Assembly: GCA_030529405.1 (NCBI GenBank)
Contig: JAUMWZ010000009.1
Coordinates: 1-20,156 of the forward strand
Source of the DNA: Bacteroides sp.
Lineage (GTDB): Bacteria > Bacteroidota > Bacteroidia > Bacteroidales > Bacteroidaceae
Direction of reading: 5' to 3'
Length of the DNA stretch: 20,156 nucleotides
The position numbers and the translations under genes were made by a program. Below the pieces are notes generated by a model. That model did no database searches, was not told the DNA's origin, and saw only the letters and a list, made by a program, of their open reading frames with translations. This document shows positions 9,757 to 17,545 of this stretch, piece by piece (positions within the stretch are counted from its first letter, which is position 1; every line of letters starts with the position of its first letter).

Positions 9757-9836
9757 AAACTATATACAGTCTGTTTGTAAACCATATATAGTCAATTTGC
9801 AAACCATATATAGTGTAAAAACAAACTGTATATAGT
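9757..9836. repeat. Four-copy phased 22-bp repeat array, copy A
   Basis: Four 14-bp cores start at 9757, 9779, 9801 and 9823, exactly 22 bp apart. They read AAACTATATACAGT, AAACCATATATAGT (twice) and AAACTGTATATAGT. The 8-bp linkers are variable but two of three contain TTTG. The array fills most of the gap between the M16 peptidase stop and the MATE start. Its near-palindromic TA-rich core and two-helical-turn period suggest a protein-binding array or a decaying minisatellite; neither is established. Confidence 0.85.
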
Positions 9837-9838
9837 TA

Positions 9839-9856
9839 GCAAACCGTTTGCCCCCC
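9839..9856. repeat. Short palindrome and C6 tract bordering repeat array A
   Basis: GCAAACCGTTTGC (9839-9851) is a 6-bp perfect inverted repeat around one central base, followed by a run of six C (9851-9856) that abuts the M16 peptidase stop codon. The GCAAAC half also occurs within the repeat array, so the palindrome may be part of the same element. It lacks a clear T-tract in either direction, so it is a poor terminator. Confidence 0.5.
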
Positions 9857-11110
9857 TCAAACGTTGTGGTTAATTAGTTTTTTTTTGTAATATAACACTG
9901 TTTTGTTTGTGCTTACAAAAGTGTTTTTTGCCACACGCATAACGTCTTCTGCCGTTACGGCTCTATAGTTATCGGTTTGAGTAAGCATGTCTTCCGCCTT
10001 CGAGAAAGCCTCAAAAAGCGACAAGTTAGTAGCCACATTAAGGTAGTTGATGCTACCAAACACCTCAGTAGACTCGAATATATTCTTAACCTTATCTATC
10101 TCTTCTTCGCAAACAAGTTCTGTTTTGAGCAATTCCAACTCTTGTTCCACCGCTTTTTCTGCTTCTTCAAGCGACACACCATTGCTTGGTTTGCCACTGA
10201 TATGAAACAGTCCTTCATCGAAACTACCAGATACGTGTGCGTCAATGCTTGAGAATATCTTCTTTTGATTAACAAGTTTCTCAATCAATCGGCAAGACTT
10301 TCCGTTTGCAAGTATATCAGATATAAGGTCGTAAACGTAATAATCGGGGTGGTTTCTGCCACACATCTTGTAAGCCATAAACAGCGAATCCAGCGGAACA
10401 TTACGCTCCACCTCTAAACGTCTTTCTTCTGTCTGAACAGGTTCTTTACATATTTCGGGACGTTTGATTATTCTTCTTTCAATATCTCCAAACCATTTTT
10501 CCGTAAGCCTTACACTCTCTTCGAAAGTTATATTTCCCGTTACTGCCAAGATAGCGTTGTTTGGGGCATAGAAACTAAAGAAGAAGTCTTTAACATCTTC
10601 TAATGTGGCTTCTTTTATGTGGTCAATGTTCTTGCCAATTGTTGGCCAACTGTATGGGTGTTCTTTATACGCCAAAGGGCGAAGTATATGTCCCACATCG
10701 CCATATGGTTTATTAAGACAACGTTGCTTAAACTCTTCTATTACGACACCCTTTTGAACATCTAAGCTGTTTTGATTGAAGTCAAGACACAACATTCTGT
10801 CAGATTCTAACCAAAAAGCTGTTTCTACGTTCTGTTTTGGTACTGTGATGTAGTAGTTAGTAACGTCATTGTTTGTCCAAGCATTGTTATCTCCTCCCGC
10901 ATTTTGTATTGCCTCATCATAAGAAGGAATATTTAGTGAGCCGCCAAACATCAGATGTTCAAACAAATGCGCAAATCCCGTGCGGTCTTTATGTTCATCT
11001 TTTGCACCTACTCTGTATAGCACGTTGAGGGCAACCATCTGTGTGCTAAGGTTCTGGCAATGTAGCATTGTCAGTCCATTGTCAAGCACGTGTCTGTTTA
11101 TCTTCATCAT
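9857..11110 (-). CDS. M16-family zinc metallopeptidase (insulinase-like)
   Basis: The 417-residue protein contains the inverted zinc motif HLFEH (H48, E51, H52), and the downstream acidic pair E125-E126 (in VVIEEF) provides the third metal ligand. This order, with an N-terminal M16 domain (about 10-160) and a C-terminal M16C-like domain (about 165-345), matches the single-unit M16B type that works as a homodimer or with an inactive partner. The family cleaves peptides or small unfolded proteins held in an enclosed chamber. No signal peptide is seen, so a cytoplasmic location is the simplest reading. The ATG at 11110 overlaps the cyclophilin stop as ATGA, pointing to translational coupling; the second Met codon, directly after, is an alternative start. 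All catalytic residues are present. A nine-base A run on the coding strand lies close to the 3' end (9878-9886). Confidence 0.92.
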   Translation of the reverse strand: MMKINRHVLDNGLTMLHCQNLSTQMVALNVLYRVGAKDEHKDRTGFAHLFEHLMFGGSLNIPSYDEAIQNAGGDNNAWTNNDVTNYYITVPKQNVETAFWLESDRMLCLDFNQNSLDVQKGVVIEEFKQRCLNKPYGDVGHILRPLAYKEHPYSWPTIGKNIDHIKEATLEDVKDFFFSFYAPNNAILAVTGNITFEESVRLTEKWFGDIERRIIKRPEICKEPVQTEERRLEVERNVPLDSLFMAYKMCGRNHPDYYVYDLISDILANGKSCRLIEKLVNQKKIFSSIDAHVSGSFDEGLFHISGKPSNGVSLEEAEKAVEQELELLKTELVCEEEIDKVKNIFESTEVFGSINYLNVATNLSLFEAFSKAEDMLTQTDNYRAVTAEDVMRVAKNTFVSTNKTVLYYKKKLINHNV

Positions 11111-11985
11111 CTTTTGGCTACACTTACTTTCTTTATCTTTATATCTTCCTCTGGTCTGTCGTGGCGGTCTGTTTTAGCTTGTTGTATTTTGTCTATAACG
11201 TCTAACCCTTCTATTATCTCGCCAAACACTGTGTAGCTACCATCTAGGTGCGGAGAGCCACCTACTGTTGTGTAAGCCTCTATCTGCTGGTCTGTGAAAG
11301 AGAATTTTCCTTCTGTGCGCAATATGTTTCTCGCCTCTTTGTCTACTTTGTCTTGCACCTCAACCATGGTAAACTCATCTCCACTTTTACGTGCCATGTA
11401 TATCTCTTTTGCATATTTTGCCATCGCTTTCTTATATGCAGCAACTTCTTTTCCTTCGTTTATGCGCTTTTCGAGCATAGAGAGTTCAGCCTTAGAGAAC
11501 ACTCTGCCCGTTACAAGATAGAACTGACAAGCTGACGAATTTTTCTCAGGATTGACATCATCTCCTTGACGAGCCGCACATAGAGTTCCTTTCTTGTGGA
11601 AATATTTAGGATATACAAATTCTGCAGGCACAGTATACCCAAGGTCGCCACCACCTAGCATCTTGCCCTTAGGTGCGTTCTTCGATTCTGGGTCGCCTGC
11701 TTGAATCATAAATTCTTTGATAACTCTGTGAAACAAAGTGCCTTCGTAGGTCTTGTTTTCTATCAATGTAAGAAAGTTTTCTTTATGTTTCTGTGTTTCG
11801 TTATACAGCTTAACCTTCAAGTTTCCCTCGCTTGTTTCAATCTTTACAATAACATCTTTGTCCATATATTTCTTTACTAATTTACCCTTTGTTGCGCACG
11901 ATGATGATGCAAGGCATAACACACCGACCGCAATTGTTTTTAATATCGTCTTTCTAAAACCTTTTATTGCGCACATATCATTCAA
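11107..11985 (-). CDS. Cyclophilin-type peptidyl-prolyl isomerase lipoprotein
   Basis: The 292-residue protein has a basic N-terminus, a hydrophobic stretch and the lipobox ASSSC (Cys30), predicting a lipoprotein. The following residues (ATKGK) carry no acidic surface-export signal, so a periplasm-facing anchor is likely. The cyclophilin core shows FHRVIKEFMIQAGDP (85-99), with catalytic Arg87 and the Phe92/Gln95 pair, and SSACQFYLVTG (150-160), equivalent to the S-x-x-S-Q-F-F-I motif. The last part of the fold appears as LDGSYTVFGEIIEGLDVID (247-265). Between these parts is an inserted charged, probably helical segment of about 78 residues (161-238), absent from minimal cyclophilins. The enzyme interconverts cis and trans prolyl bonds to help envelope proteins fold. 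It is the first gene of the - strand run. The ATG at 11985 is used here; the Met at codon 4 would also give a good signal peptide. Confidence 0.92.
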   Translation of the reverse strand: MNDMCAIKGFRKTILKTIAVGVLCLASSSCATKGKLVKKYMDKDVIVKIETSEGNLKVKLYNETQKHKENFLTLIENKTYEGTLFHRVIKEFMIQAGDPESKNAPKGKMLGGGDLGYTVPAEFVYPKYFHKKGTLCAARQGDDVNPEKNSSACQFYLVTGRVFSKAELSMLEKRINEGKEVAAYKKAMAKYAKEIYMARKSGDEFTMVEVQDKVDKEARNILRTEGKFSFTDQQIEAYTTVGGSPHLDGSYTVFGEIIEGLDVIDKIQQAKTDRHDRPEEDIKIKKVSVAKR

Positions 11986-11997
11986 TTATTGAACGGG

Positions 11998-12005
11998 CAA
12001 ATTTA
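11998..12005 (-). promoter_or_regulatory. Possible -7 box upstream of the cyclophilin gene
   Basis: On the - strand this reads TAAATTTG, matching TAnnTTTG. It lies only 12 bp from the ATG at 11985, so the leader would be very short, and no good -33 element sits at the expected distance. Weak call. Confidence 0.25.
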
Positions 12006-12196
12006 GTAAAAAACAAGCTAGAAACGGTATGCAACACCGAGCTGATTGATATAAGAAATGTTATTTTGAATATAGAAAACGAAACAAAACTATCATCAAA
12101 ATACAAGGCAAAACACATTTAACAAAAACAGAGGTTAGCACAAATAGAAAATAAGTTATCAAGGCATCATTCAATATTGATTATCAGCGTGATTGC

Positions 12197-12276
12197 AAAT
12201 CATATACAGTCTAGTTCCAAATTGTATATAGTCTGTTTGCAGATTATATATAGTCTTCCAGTAAGTTATATATGGT
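12197..12276. repeat. Four-copy phased 22-bp repeat array, copy B
   Basis: Cores start at 12197, 12219, 12241 and 12263, again exactly 22 bp apart: AAATCATATACAGT, AAATTGTATATAGT, AGATTATATATAGT and AAGTTATATATGGT. They have the same orientation, copy number and period as array A, and share the linker CTGTTTG. The sequence is more degenerate than in array A, while the spacing is not. Confidence 0.83.
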
Positions 12277-12790
12277 TTAGAAAAGCATCATCAGACGCCT
12301 TTTGGGTAAGCAACAAACAAAACAAAACGAACAAACATCTATTTAGCTAGAAAAAGAAGTAAGTTTGCTTAATTGATAAACTATAGTTACACGATGAAAT
12401 ATTATGCTCTAAAAGGCTATTATTGATTATCAAAAAGTCACAAAACCAACAACAAGAGCTACATTTTTACTAAAATTAAATCTAACAAAGAAATTCCACC
12501 GTCCTTTTTAACCTCTGTTGCTTGCAATTATAAATAATTACACATAAATTTAGAGCATATCTTACTGAAACACTTAACAATAGGTAAGCAACAAAGCAAA
12601 ATCACACCACACATAGAACATCAGAAACAAAATATCACGTCATCACAAGACATAAGCAAACAACATACAACAAAAAACAAACGAAATAAAGAAGAGAAAC
12701 AGCCCAAGAAAGATTTGATATAGCTCATCATATAAAAACAAGATATACTGTATAGCGTACAGATGATTGTCTAACCTAAAAAAGCAGACT

Positions 12791-15700
12791 ATGAGTATCA
12801 ATCCCAAACAGAAGGGTAAAAGGTTTGTTTCCTTTTTCCTGTTATTGCTGTTTTGTAGCCTTATGAACCACATATGCGCACAAAACACAGCAGAAAAGAA
12901 AGTGTCATACAAATGTGTGAAAGAAAAGCTTTCCGTTGCGCTGGAGGAAATAGAAAAAGCCTCTGGCTACTATAAGATTGATTTTGTGGCGAGTGAAGTG
13001 AAAGACTATATTGTGACTGTTGAGTTTAGAGACCTTACTGTTCTGCAAGCCGTGAGAAAACTTATTGAGGGCAAACCTCTTGATGTTACAACAAAAGACA
13101 AAACCATCTTGATTAGGAGGCAAGATGACAGAAAATCAAAAGAATTCAAAGTAAAAGGAGTAGTTAAAGACAGTCAAGGAGAACCTATTATAGGAGCTTT
13201 TATAAAAAATGTAGGAAGCACCTCTGGAACCTCTTCAGACGAAGACGGAATGTTTACACTCAGTGTGAAAGATGAAAGCGAAAAGATAGAAGTGTCTTTC
13301 ATCGGAATGAAAAGTGTAGTTACTAAACCTGTAAAAGGAAAAGTCCTAAACATTGTTTTAGAAGAAGATAACACCGCAATAGATGAAGTGGTAATTACAG
13401 GTATATACACAAGAAAAAAAGAAAGTTTTTCAGGCTCATCAAAAACCTATAAAGGAGAAGAGCTGAAAAATATAGGTACACAAAATATCATACAGAGCTT
13501 GAAAACTCTTGATGCAGCATTTGCAGTCATAGAAAACAATCTTAACGGCTCAGACCCAAACAAATTGCCCGACCTAGAGATTAGAGGAAAAAGTAGTATA
13601 GTAGGACTTAAAGAACAATTCGGGGAAGATCCTAACCAACCTCTATTTATTCTTGATGGATTTGAAGCACCGTTGCAAACAATAATGGACTTAAGCATAG
13701 ACAGAGTGGCTACAGTCACTATACTGAAAGATGCTGCATCGACGGCAATATATGGTGCTAAGGCGGCAAACGGAGTTGTAGTGGTGGAAACAAAAGTACC
13801 ACAGGTAGGAAAACTAAAGTTTTCTTACAACGGAAACTATGGACTTACGTTTGCAGACCTTTCAGACTATAACCTAATGAATGCAGCAGAAAAACTTGAA
13901 TATGAAAGATTGGCGGGAAACTTCAAGTCTAATCTAGTGGGATTTGAAGAGCTAAAACAAAAAAGATATAACAAACTGCTGGCAAATGTCAAAAGAGGAG
14001 TAGACACATACTGGTTGTCTGAACCGCTAAGACTAGGTATCAACCAAAACCACAACGTTTATGCAGAAGGAGGAGATGATAAGATTAGATATGGTATAGG
14101 GGCAAGCTACAACAACATTGAGGGAGTTATGAAGAAATCTTCAAGACGTGTGCTTAACGGACATATAGATTTAATATATCGTGTGGGTAAACTCAGCTTC
14201 TCAAATAAACTTTCTATAGGAACAACCAAACATAACAATCCAATTGTTAGCTTTGCCACTTACGCCAAATCAAACCCATACTACCCCAAAAGGAATGAAG
14301 GAGGAACAGTAGAAAAATGGTTGGAATATAAAGAAGGAGGAAATAATTCAATAGACGCTTCTGTTAATATGGGAAACCCATTGTGGAATGACCATCTAAA
14401 TAGCTATAACAAAGGAGATGCATTCAATATTAGAAACAACTTCAACATAGAATACAGACCTTTTAGTTTCTTATTCATCAGAGGACGATTCGGTATTGAT
14501 AAAGCCACAAGAGATTCTGAAAGTTTCACATCACCTAAAGACACTTCGTTTGACGAAACAGAAGTGTTGCAGAAAGGAAGTTATAGCGATAACCGCTCAG
14601 ACTCGTTCGGTTATGATGGCGACTTTTCTGCCACTTATGGACAATATCTGAATGATGCACACCAAATAAATGCAGTGTTAGGAGCATCAATAAGAGAGAA
14701 TAAAAGCATATATAAAGGATTCTCAGCCGTGGGATTCCCTGAAGGAAATTTCAACACTCCTGGATTTGCTAATTCATACCCAAAGAGTGGAAAGCCATCG
14801 TACGGAGATTACAAAAACAGAAGTGCTAACTTCTTTATGAACGCTGGATACTCATATAAAAACAGATACTTATTTGACGGGAACATTCGTATGGACGGAA
14901 GTTCAGTTTTTGGTTCTAACAGGCAGTTTACAACTACATGGGCAGTCGGAATTGCTTGGAATTTGCACAACGAAAAGTTTATAAAAGCCATAAGCAAAAA
15001 GATAAATATGTTGCAACTAAGAACTTCTATCGGTAATCCTGGTAATCAAAACTTCGGTTCTTATAATACAATTACAACATATAAATACAACAACTGGATG
15101 CAGAATATCTTTGGCACAGGAGTTATTGTTGATAGATATGGAGATCCAAACTTAGAGTGGCAAAAGACACTTGACTTCAATATTGGAATGAATATAAGTC
15201 TGTTTAATAGATTACACTTAAATGTTGATTATTATCACAAAGAGACAGACCCTTTACTTGCTTCAATAGGTATTCCTCTTTCAGTTGGAATAAGAAGCAG
15301 ATTGGCTAATATCGGTAAACAAGTAAACAAAGGTATAAACGGAACTATTAGGTATTCATTTATATACAGACCTAAAGAAAGAATTAACTGGACTACAAGT
15401 TTGTCGTTCAGAAGTATGTCTGCATACTATGATAATATAGGAAACAAACTTGACCAATATAACAAAGAAAACATAAGAAAGAACTTGGTAAGATACTATA
15501 ATGGAGGAAGTCCAACAGCAATGTGGTCTGTTCGCTCGGCAGGTATAGACCCAGCTACTGGTAGAGAAATATTCATCAAAAAAGATGGAACAGTCACTTT
15601 CTTTTATAGTTATGAGGACGAAGTTATTGTTGGCAACTCAACTCCAGATATTGAAGGAGTGATTGGGAACAATTTCTATTGGAAAGGGTTTACATTCAGT

Positions 15701-16102
15701 TTATATGTAAGATATAGCTTAGGTTCACAGTCGTTCAACAGTACTCTATACAGAAAAGTAGAAAATATATCTTCTCAAGCTTTGGTCTACAACCAAGATA
15801 AACGTGCTTTATATGACAGATGGAAAAAGCCCGGAGATATATCTAAATACAAGGGAATATCACTTACAGACTACACTCCGATATCTTCAAGATTCGTGCA
15901 AGATAACGATTACATATCTCTTGAATCTATCAGAATAGGATACGAGCTTCCACGTAAAGCAGCTAATAGCTTAGGAATTTCTGGTGCAAGAATAAGCGCA
16001 TACATGAACAATATAGGGCGTTTTTCTACTATAAAAGAAGAAAGAGGTATAAACTATCCTTTCGCAAGGAGTGTTTCAATGTCACTCTCGATTAACTTTT
16101 AA
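12791..16102 (+). CDS. SusC/RagA-family TonB-dependent outer-membrane transporter with STN domain
   Basis: The 1103-residue protein has a signal peptide (cleavage likely after HICA, residue 30). An STN domain (about 39-110) follows, then a carboxypeptidase-regulatory-like beta sandwich (119-190), a TonB-box region IDEVVITG (197-204), a plug with the SusC signature LKDAASTAIYGAKAANGVV (312-330), and a long beta barrel ending in Phe. SusC proteins form the channel beneath a SusD lid and import oligosaccharides or peptides with TonB energy. The STN domain is the part that contacts a FecR-type anti-sigma factor, so substrate binding probably induces the operon through an ECF sigma factor. Neither regulator is encoded nearby. 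The frame stays open upstream to a TTG at 12767, but the ATG at 12791 directly precedes a normal basic-then-hydrophobic signal peptide and is preferred. The SusD gene follows after 11 bp. Confidence 0.95.
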   Translation: MSINPKQKGKRFVSFFLLLLFCSLMNHICAQNTAEKKVSYKCVKEKLSVALEEIEKASGYYKIDFVASEVKDYIVTVEFRDLTVLQAVRKLIEGKPLDVTTKDKTILIRRQDDRKSKEFKVKGVVKDSQGEPIIGAFIKNVGSTSGTSSDEDGMFTLSVKDESEKIEVSFIGMKSVVTKPVKGKVLNIVLEEDNTAIDEVVITGIYTRKKESFSGSSKTYKGEELKNIGTQNIIQSLKTLDAAFAVIENNLNGSDPNKLPDLEIRGKSSIVGLKEQFGEDPNQPLFILDGFEAPLQTIMDLSIDRVATVTILKDAASTAIYGAKAANGVVVVETKVPQVGKLKFSYNGNYGLTFADLSDYNLMNAAEKLEYERLAGNFKSNLVGFEELKQKRYNKLLANVKRGVDTYWLSEPLRLGINQNHNVYAEGGDDKIRYGIGASYNNIEGVMKKSSRRVLNGHIDLIYRVGKLSFSNKLSIGTTKHNNPIVSFATYAKSNPYYPKRNEGGTVEKWLEYKEGGNNSIDASVNMGNPLWNDHLNSYNKGDAFNIRNNFNIEYRPFSFLFIRGRFGIDKATRDSESFTSPKDTSFDETEVLQKGSYSDNRSDSFGYDGDFSATYGQYLNDAHQINAVLGASIRENKSIYKGFSAVGFPEGNFNTPGFANSYPKSGKPSYGDYKNRSANFFMNAGYSYKNRYLFDGNIRMDGSSVFGSNRQFTTTWAVGIAWNLHNEKFIKAISKKINMLQLRTSIGNPGNQNFGSYNTITTYKYNNWMQNIFGTGVIVDRYGDPNLEWQKTLDFNIGMNISLFNRLHLNVDYYHKETDPLLASIGIPLSVGIRSRLANIGKQVNKGINGTIRYSFIYRPKERINWTTSLSFRSMSAYYDNIGNKLDQYNKENIRKNLVRYYNGGSPTAMWSVRSAGIDPATGREIFIKKDGTVTFFYSYEDEVIVGNSTPDIEGVIGNNFYWKGFTFSLYVRYSLGSQSFNSTLYRKVENISSQALVYNQDKRALYDRWKKPGDISKYKGISLTDYTPISSRFVQDNDYISLESIRIGYELPRKAANSLGISGARISAYMNNIGRFSTIKEERGINYPFARSVSMSLSINF

Positions 16103-16113
16103 TTCTATCTCCT

Positions 16114-17532
16114 ATGAAAAAGAATATAATTATTTGCATAATGATGCTTGTTTCCATTTGTTTTGGTTGTTCAGACTGGTTGTCGTTAGAGCCTAGCGAC
16201 AGAATATCAGAAAAAAACAATTACTCAGAGATAACAGGTTTCAAGAAAGCCTTGAATGGAATATACATAGAGCTAAATAGGAGCAATCTGTATGGTCGTT
16301 CTTTGTCATGTGAGTTTATAGAAATCTTGGCACAGAGATATAATATAGATGAAGATAGTAAAACAAACAAAGAGCTGATGTTATTCAACTACGGGGGAGC
16401 GGGTGTTAAAGGTCGTATTTCTTCTATATGGGAGTCTGCCTACTCGTTAATAGCAAACATAAACACACTATTAAAGAACTGCGAAGAACACAAAAAGGCT
16501 ATTTCTGAAGAATACTACAACATCATAAAAGGCGAAGCTCTCGGTTTGCGTGCACTTCTACATTTCGACTTATTCCGTTTGTTCGGGCCTTTGTATGATG
16601 CTAATTCTAAGACAAAGACCATACCATATTATAAGTCTTTCAATTTTAACGTGGCTGAATCTGTCACTTCAAGCGAATATATGAACAATGTTATCACAGA
16701 TTTGCTAGAGGCTGATAAACTTTTAAGGAACGACCCTATCATAAAGAAAGGAGTTTCTGGAGACTTCAAAGACATATTCTTACAATACCGAAATTTAAGG
16801 CTTAACAGTTATGGTGTAAAGTCTATATTGTCAAGAGCTTATTTATATATAGGCGACACAGAAAAATCGTATGAATTTGCCAAAAGCGTTATAGACATTC
16901 AAGCTGAAAAGTTCCCTTGGGTCATACCAATGAAGCTCACTGGAGGCAAAGATATGGATAGGATATTCCACACAGAGATAATATTTGCCACACAAAACCT
17001 AGACAGGCACGAGCTGTTTACAAGACTTTTTGACGGACAAAACTTAAAGCCTCAAACTCTGCTAGCACCAAAAGAGGGAGTGACAAACAAGGTTTTTGAG
17101 CACATAAAAACAGACTACAGATATGTAAGTTCATTAAACAACTCGATGGAAATACAGGGTGTGCAGTATAAGATATTTAATAAATATCAAGGGAAAGACT
17201 CACTTTTCAACCAGATGATACCCTTGATTAGAGTCAGCGAACTTTACTTGATAGCAGCAGAGACAGCTCCTACCAACGAAGAAAAACTCACTTACTTCAA
17301 TACTCTTAGAAACAACAGAGGTCTTACAAGCGTAAAGAAGATAAGAGATGTTCAAAAAGGCATTCCAAAAGAATGGGTTAAAGAGTTCTACGGAGAGGGA
17401 CAATTATTCTTCTACTACAAGAGAACAAAAACAGACAAAATACAATCTGCTACATCTGAGTATGGAACTGTTCAGATGGACTTAAGAAATTACGTTCTGC
17501 CTATACCAGAAGGAGAAGTGAAATATAACTAA
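16114..17532 (+). CDS. SusD/RagB-family nutrient-binding outer-membrane lipoprotein
   Basis: The 472-residue protein has a short signal peptide with Cys19 (ICFGC) as the lipidation site, followed by SDW. The N-terminal segment SLEPSDRISEKNNYSE and the ALNGIYIELNR helix are typical of SusD proteins. GEALGLRALLHFDLFRLFGP (about 144-163) is the well-conserved TPR-helix segment with the R-A-x-x-x-F-D-L-x-R-x-x-G pattern. The C-terminus, NYVLPIPEGEVKYN, matches the family's usual ending (P-I-P-x-x-E). SusD caps the SusC barrel at the cell surface and binds the substrate. The residues here do not identify the ligand. It is 11 bp from the SusC stop and clearly in the same operon. Confidence 0.95.
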   Translation: MKKNIIICIMMLVSICFGCSDWLSLEPSDRISEKNNYSEITGFKKALNGIYIELNRSNLYGRSLSCEFIEILAQRYNIDEDSKTNKELMLFNYGGAGVKGRISSIWESAYSLIANINTLLKNCEEHKKAISEEYYNIIKGEALGLRALLHFDLFRLFGPLYDANSKTKTIPYYKSFNFNVAESVTSSEYMNNVITDLLEADKLLRNDPIIKKGVSGDFKDIFLQYRNLRLNSYGVKSILSRAYLYIGDTEKSYEFAKSVIDIQAEKFPWVIPMKLTGGKDMDRIFHTEIIFATQNLDRHELFTRLFDGQNLKPQTLLAPKEGVTNKVFEHIKTDYRYVSSLNNSMEIQGVQYKIFNKYQGKDSLFNQMIPLIRVSELYLIAAETAPTNEEKLTYFNTLRNNRGLTSVKKIRDVQKGIPKEWVKEFYGEGQLFFYYKRTKTDKIQSATSEYGTVQMDLRNYVLPIPEGEVKYN

Positions 17533-17538
17533 AGGAGG
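17531..17538 (+). promoter_or_regulatory. Consensus Shine-Dalgarno sequence before the DUF4843 gene
   Basis: AAAGGAGG lies 7 nt before the ATG at 17546 and overlaps the SusD stop codon TAA (17530-17532). It is a full match to the anti-Shine-Dalgarno of 16S rRNA. The other starts checked in this window (tamB, SusC, SusD and PKD-like genes) show none, as is normal in Bacteroidota. Confidence 0.75.
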
Positions 17539-17545
17539 ATTTATT

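Larger units (their letters stand above)
11986..12790. other. Long divergent intergenic region
   Basis: About 800 bp separate the cyclophilin gene from the SusC start. The + strand is strongly A-rich. It contains repeat array B (12197-12276), a palindrome AACTATAGTT (12379-12388), and a 13-bp direct repeat GGTAAGCAACAAA at 12305-12317 and 12583-12595. One TAAGTTTG match to the -7 consensus is at 12360-12367, but without a -33 partner and more than 400 bp from the SusC start. No convincing gene, tRNA or riboswitch was seen. The region must hold the promoter of the SusC operon, which I could not place. Confidence 0.6.

Noticed and set aside
9757..9836. CRISPR array
   Set aside because: The linkers are only 8 bp and the repeats are degenerate; no cas genes are present.
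9757..9836. Plasmid-type iterons of a replication origin
   Set aside because: The 22-bp period is suggestive, but there is no Rep gene, no DnaA box cluster was noticed, and the neighbours are ordinary chromosomal genes.
12767..12790. Upstream TTG start for SusC
   Set aside because: It would add eight residues before a complete signal peptide that starts at the ATG at 12791.
12643..12912. 89-codon ORF on the - strand crossing the SusC start
   Set aside because: It overlaps the SusC signal peptide and STN coding region antisense, and its hydrophobic product is what A-rich sequence gives in reverse. No family features.
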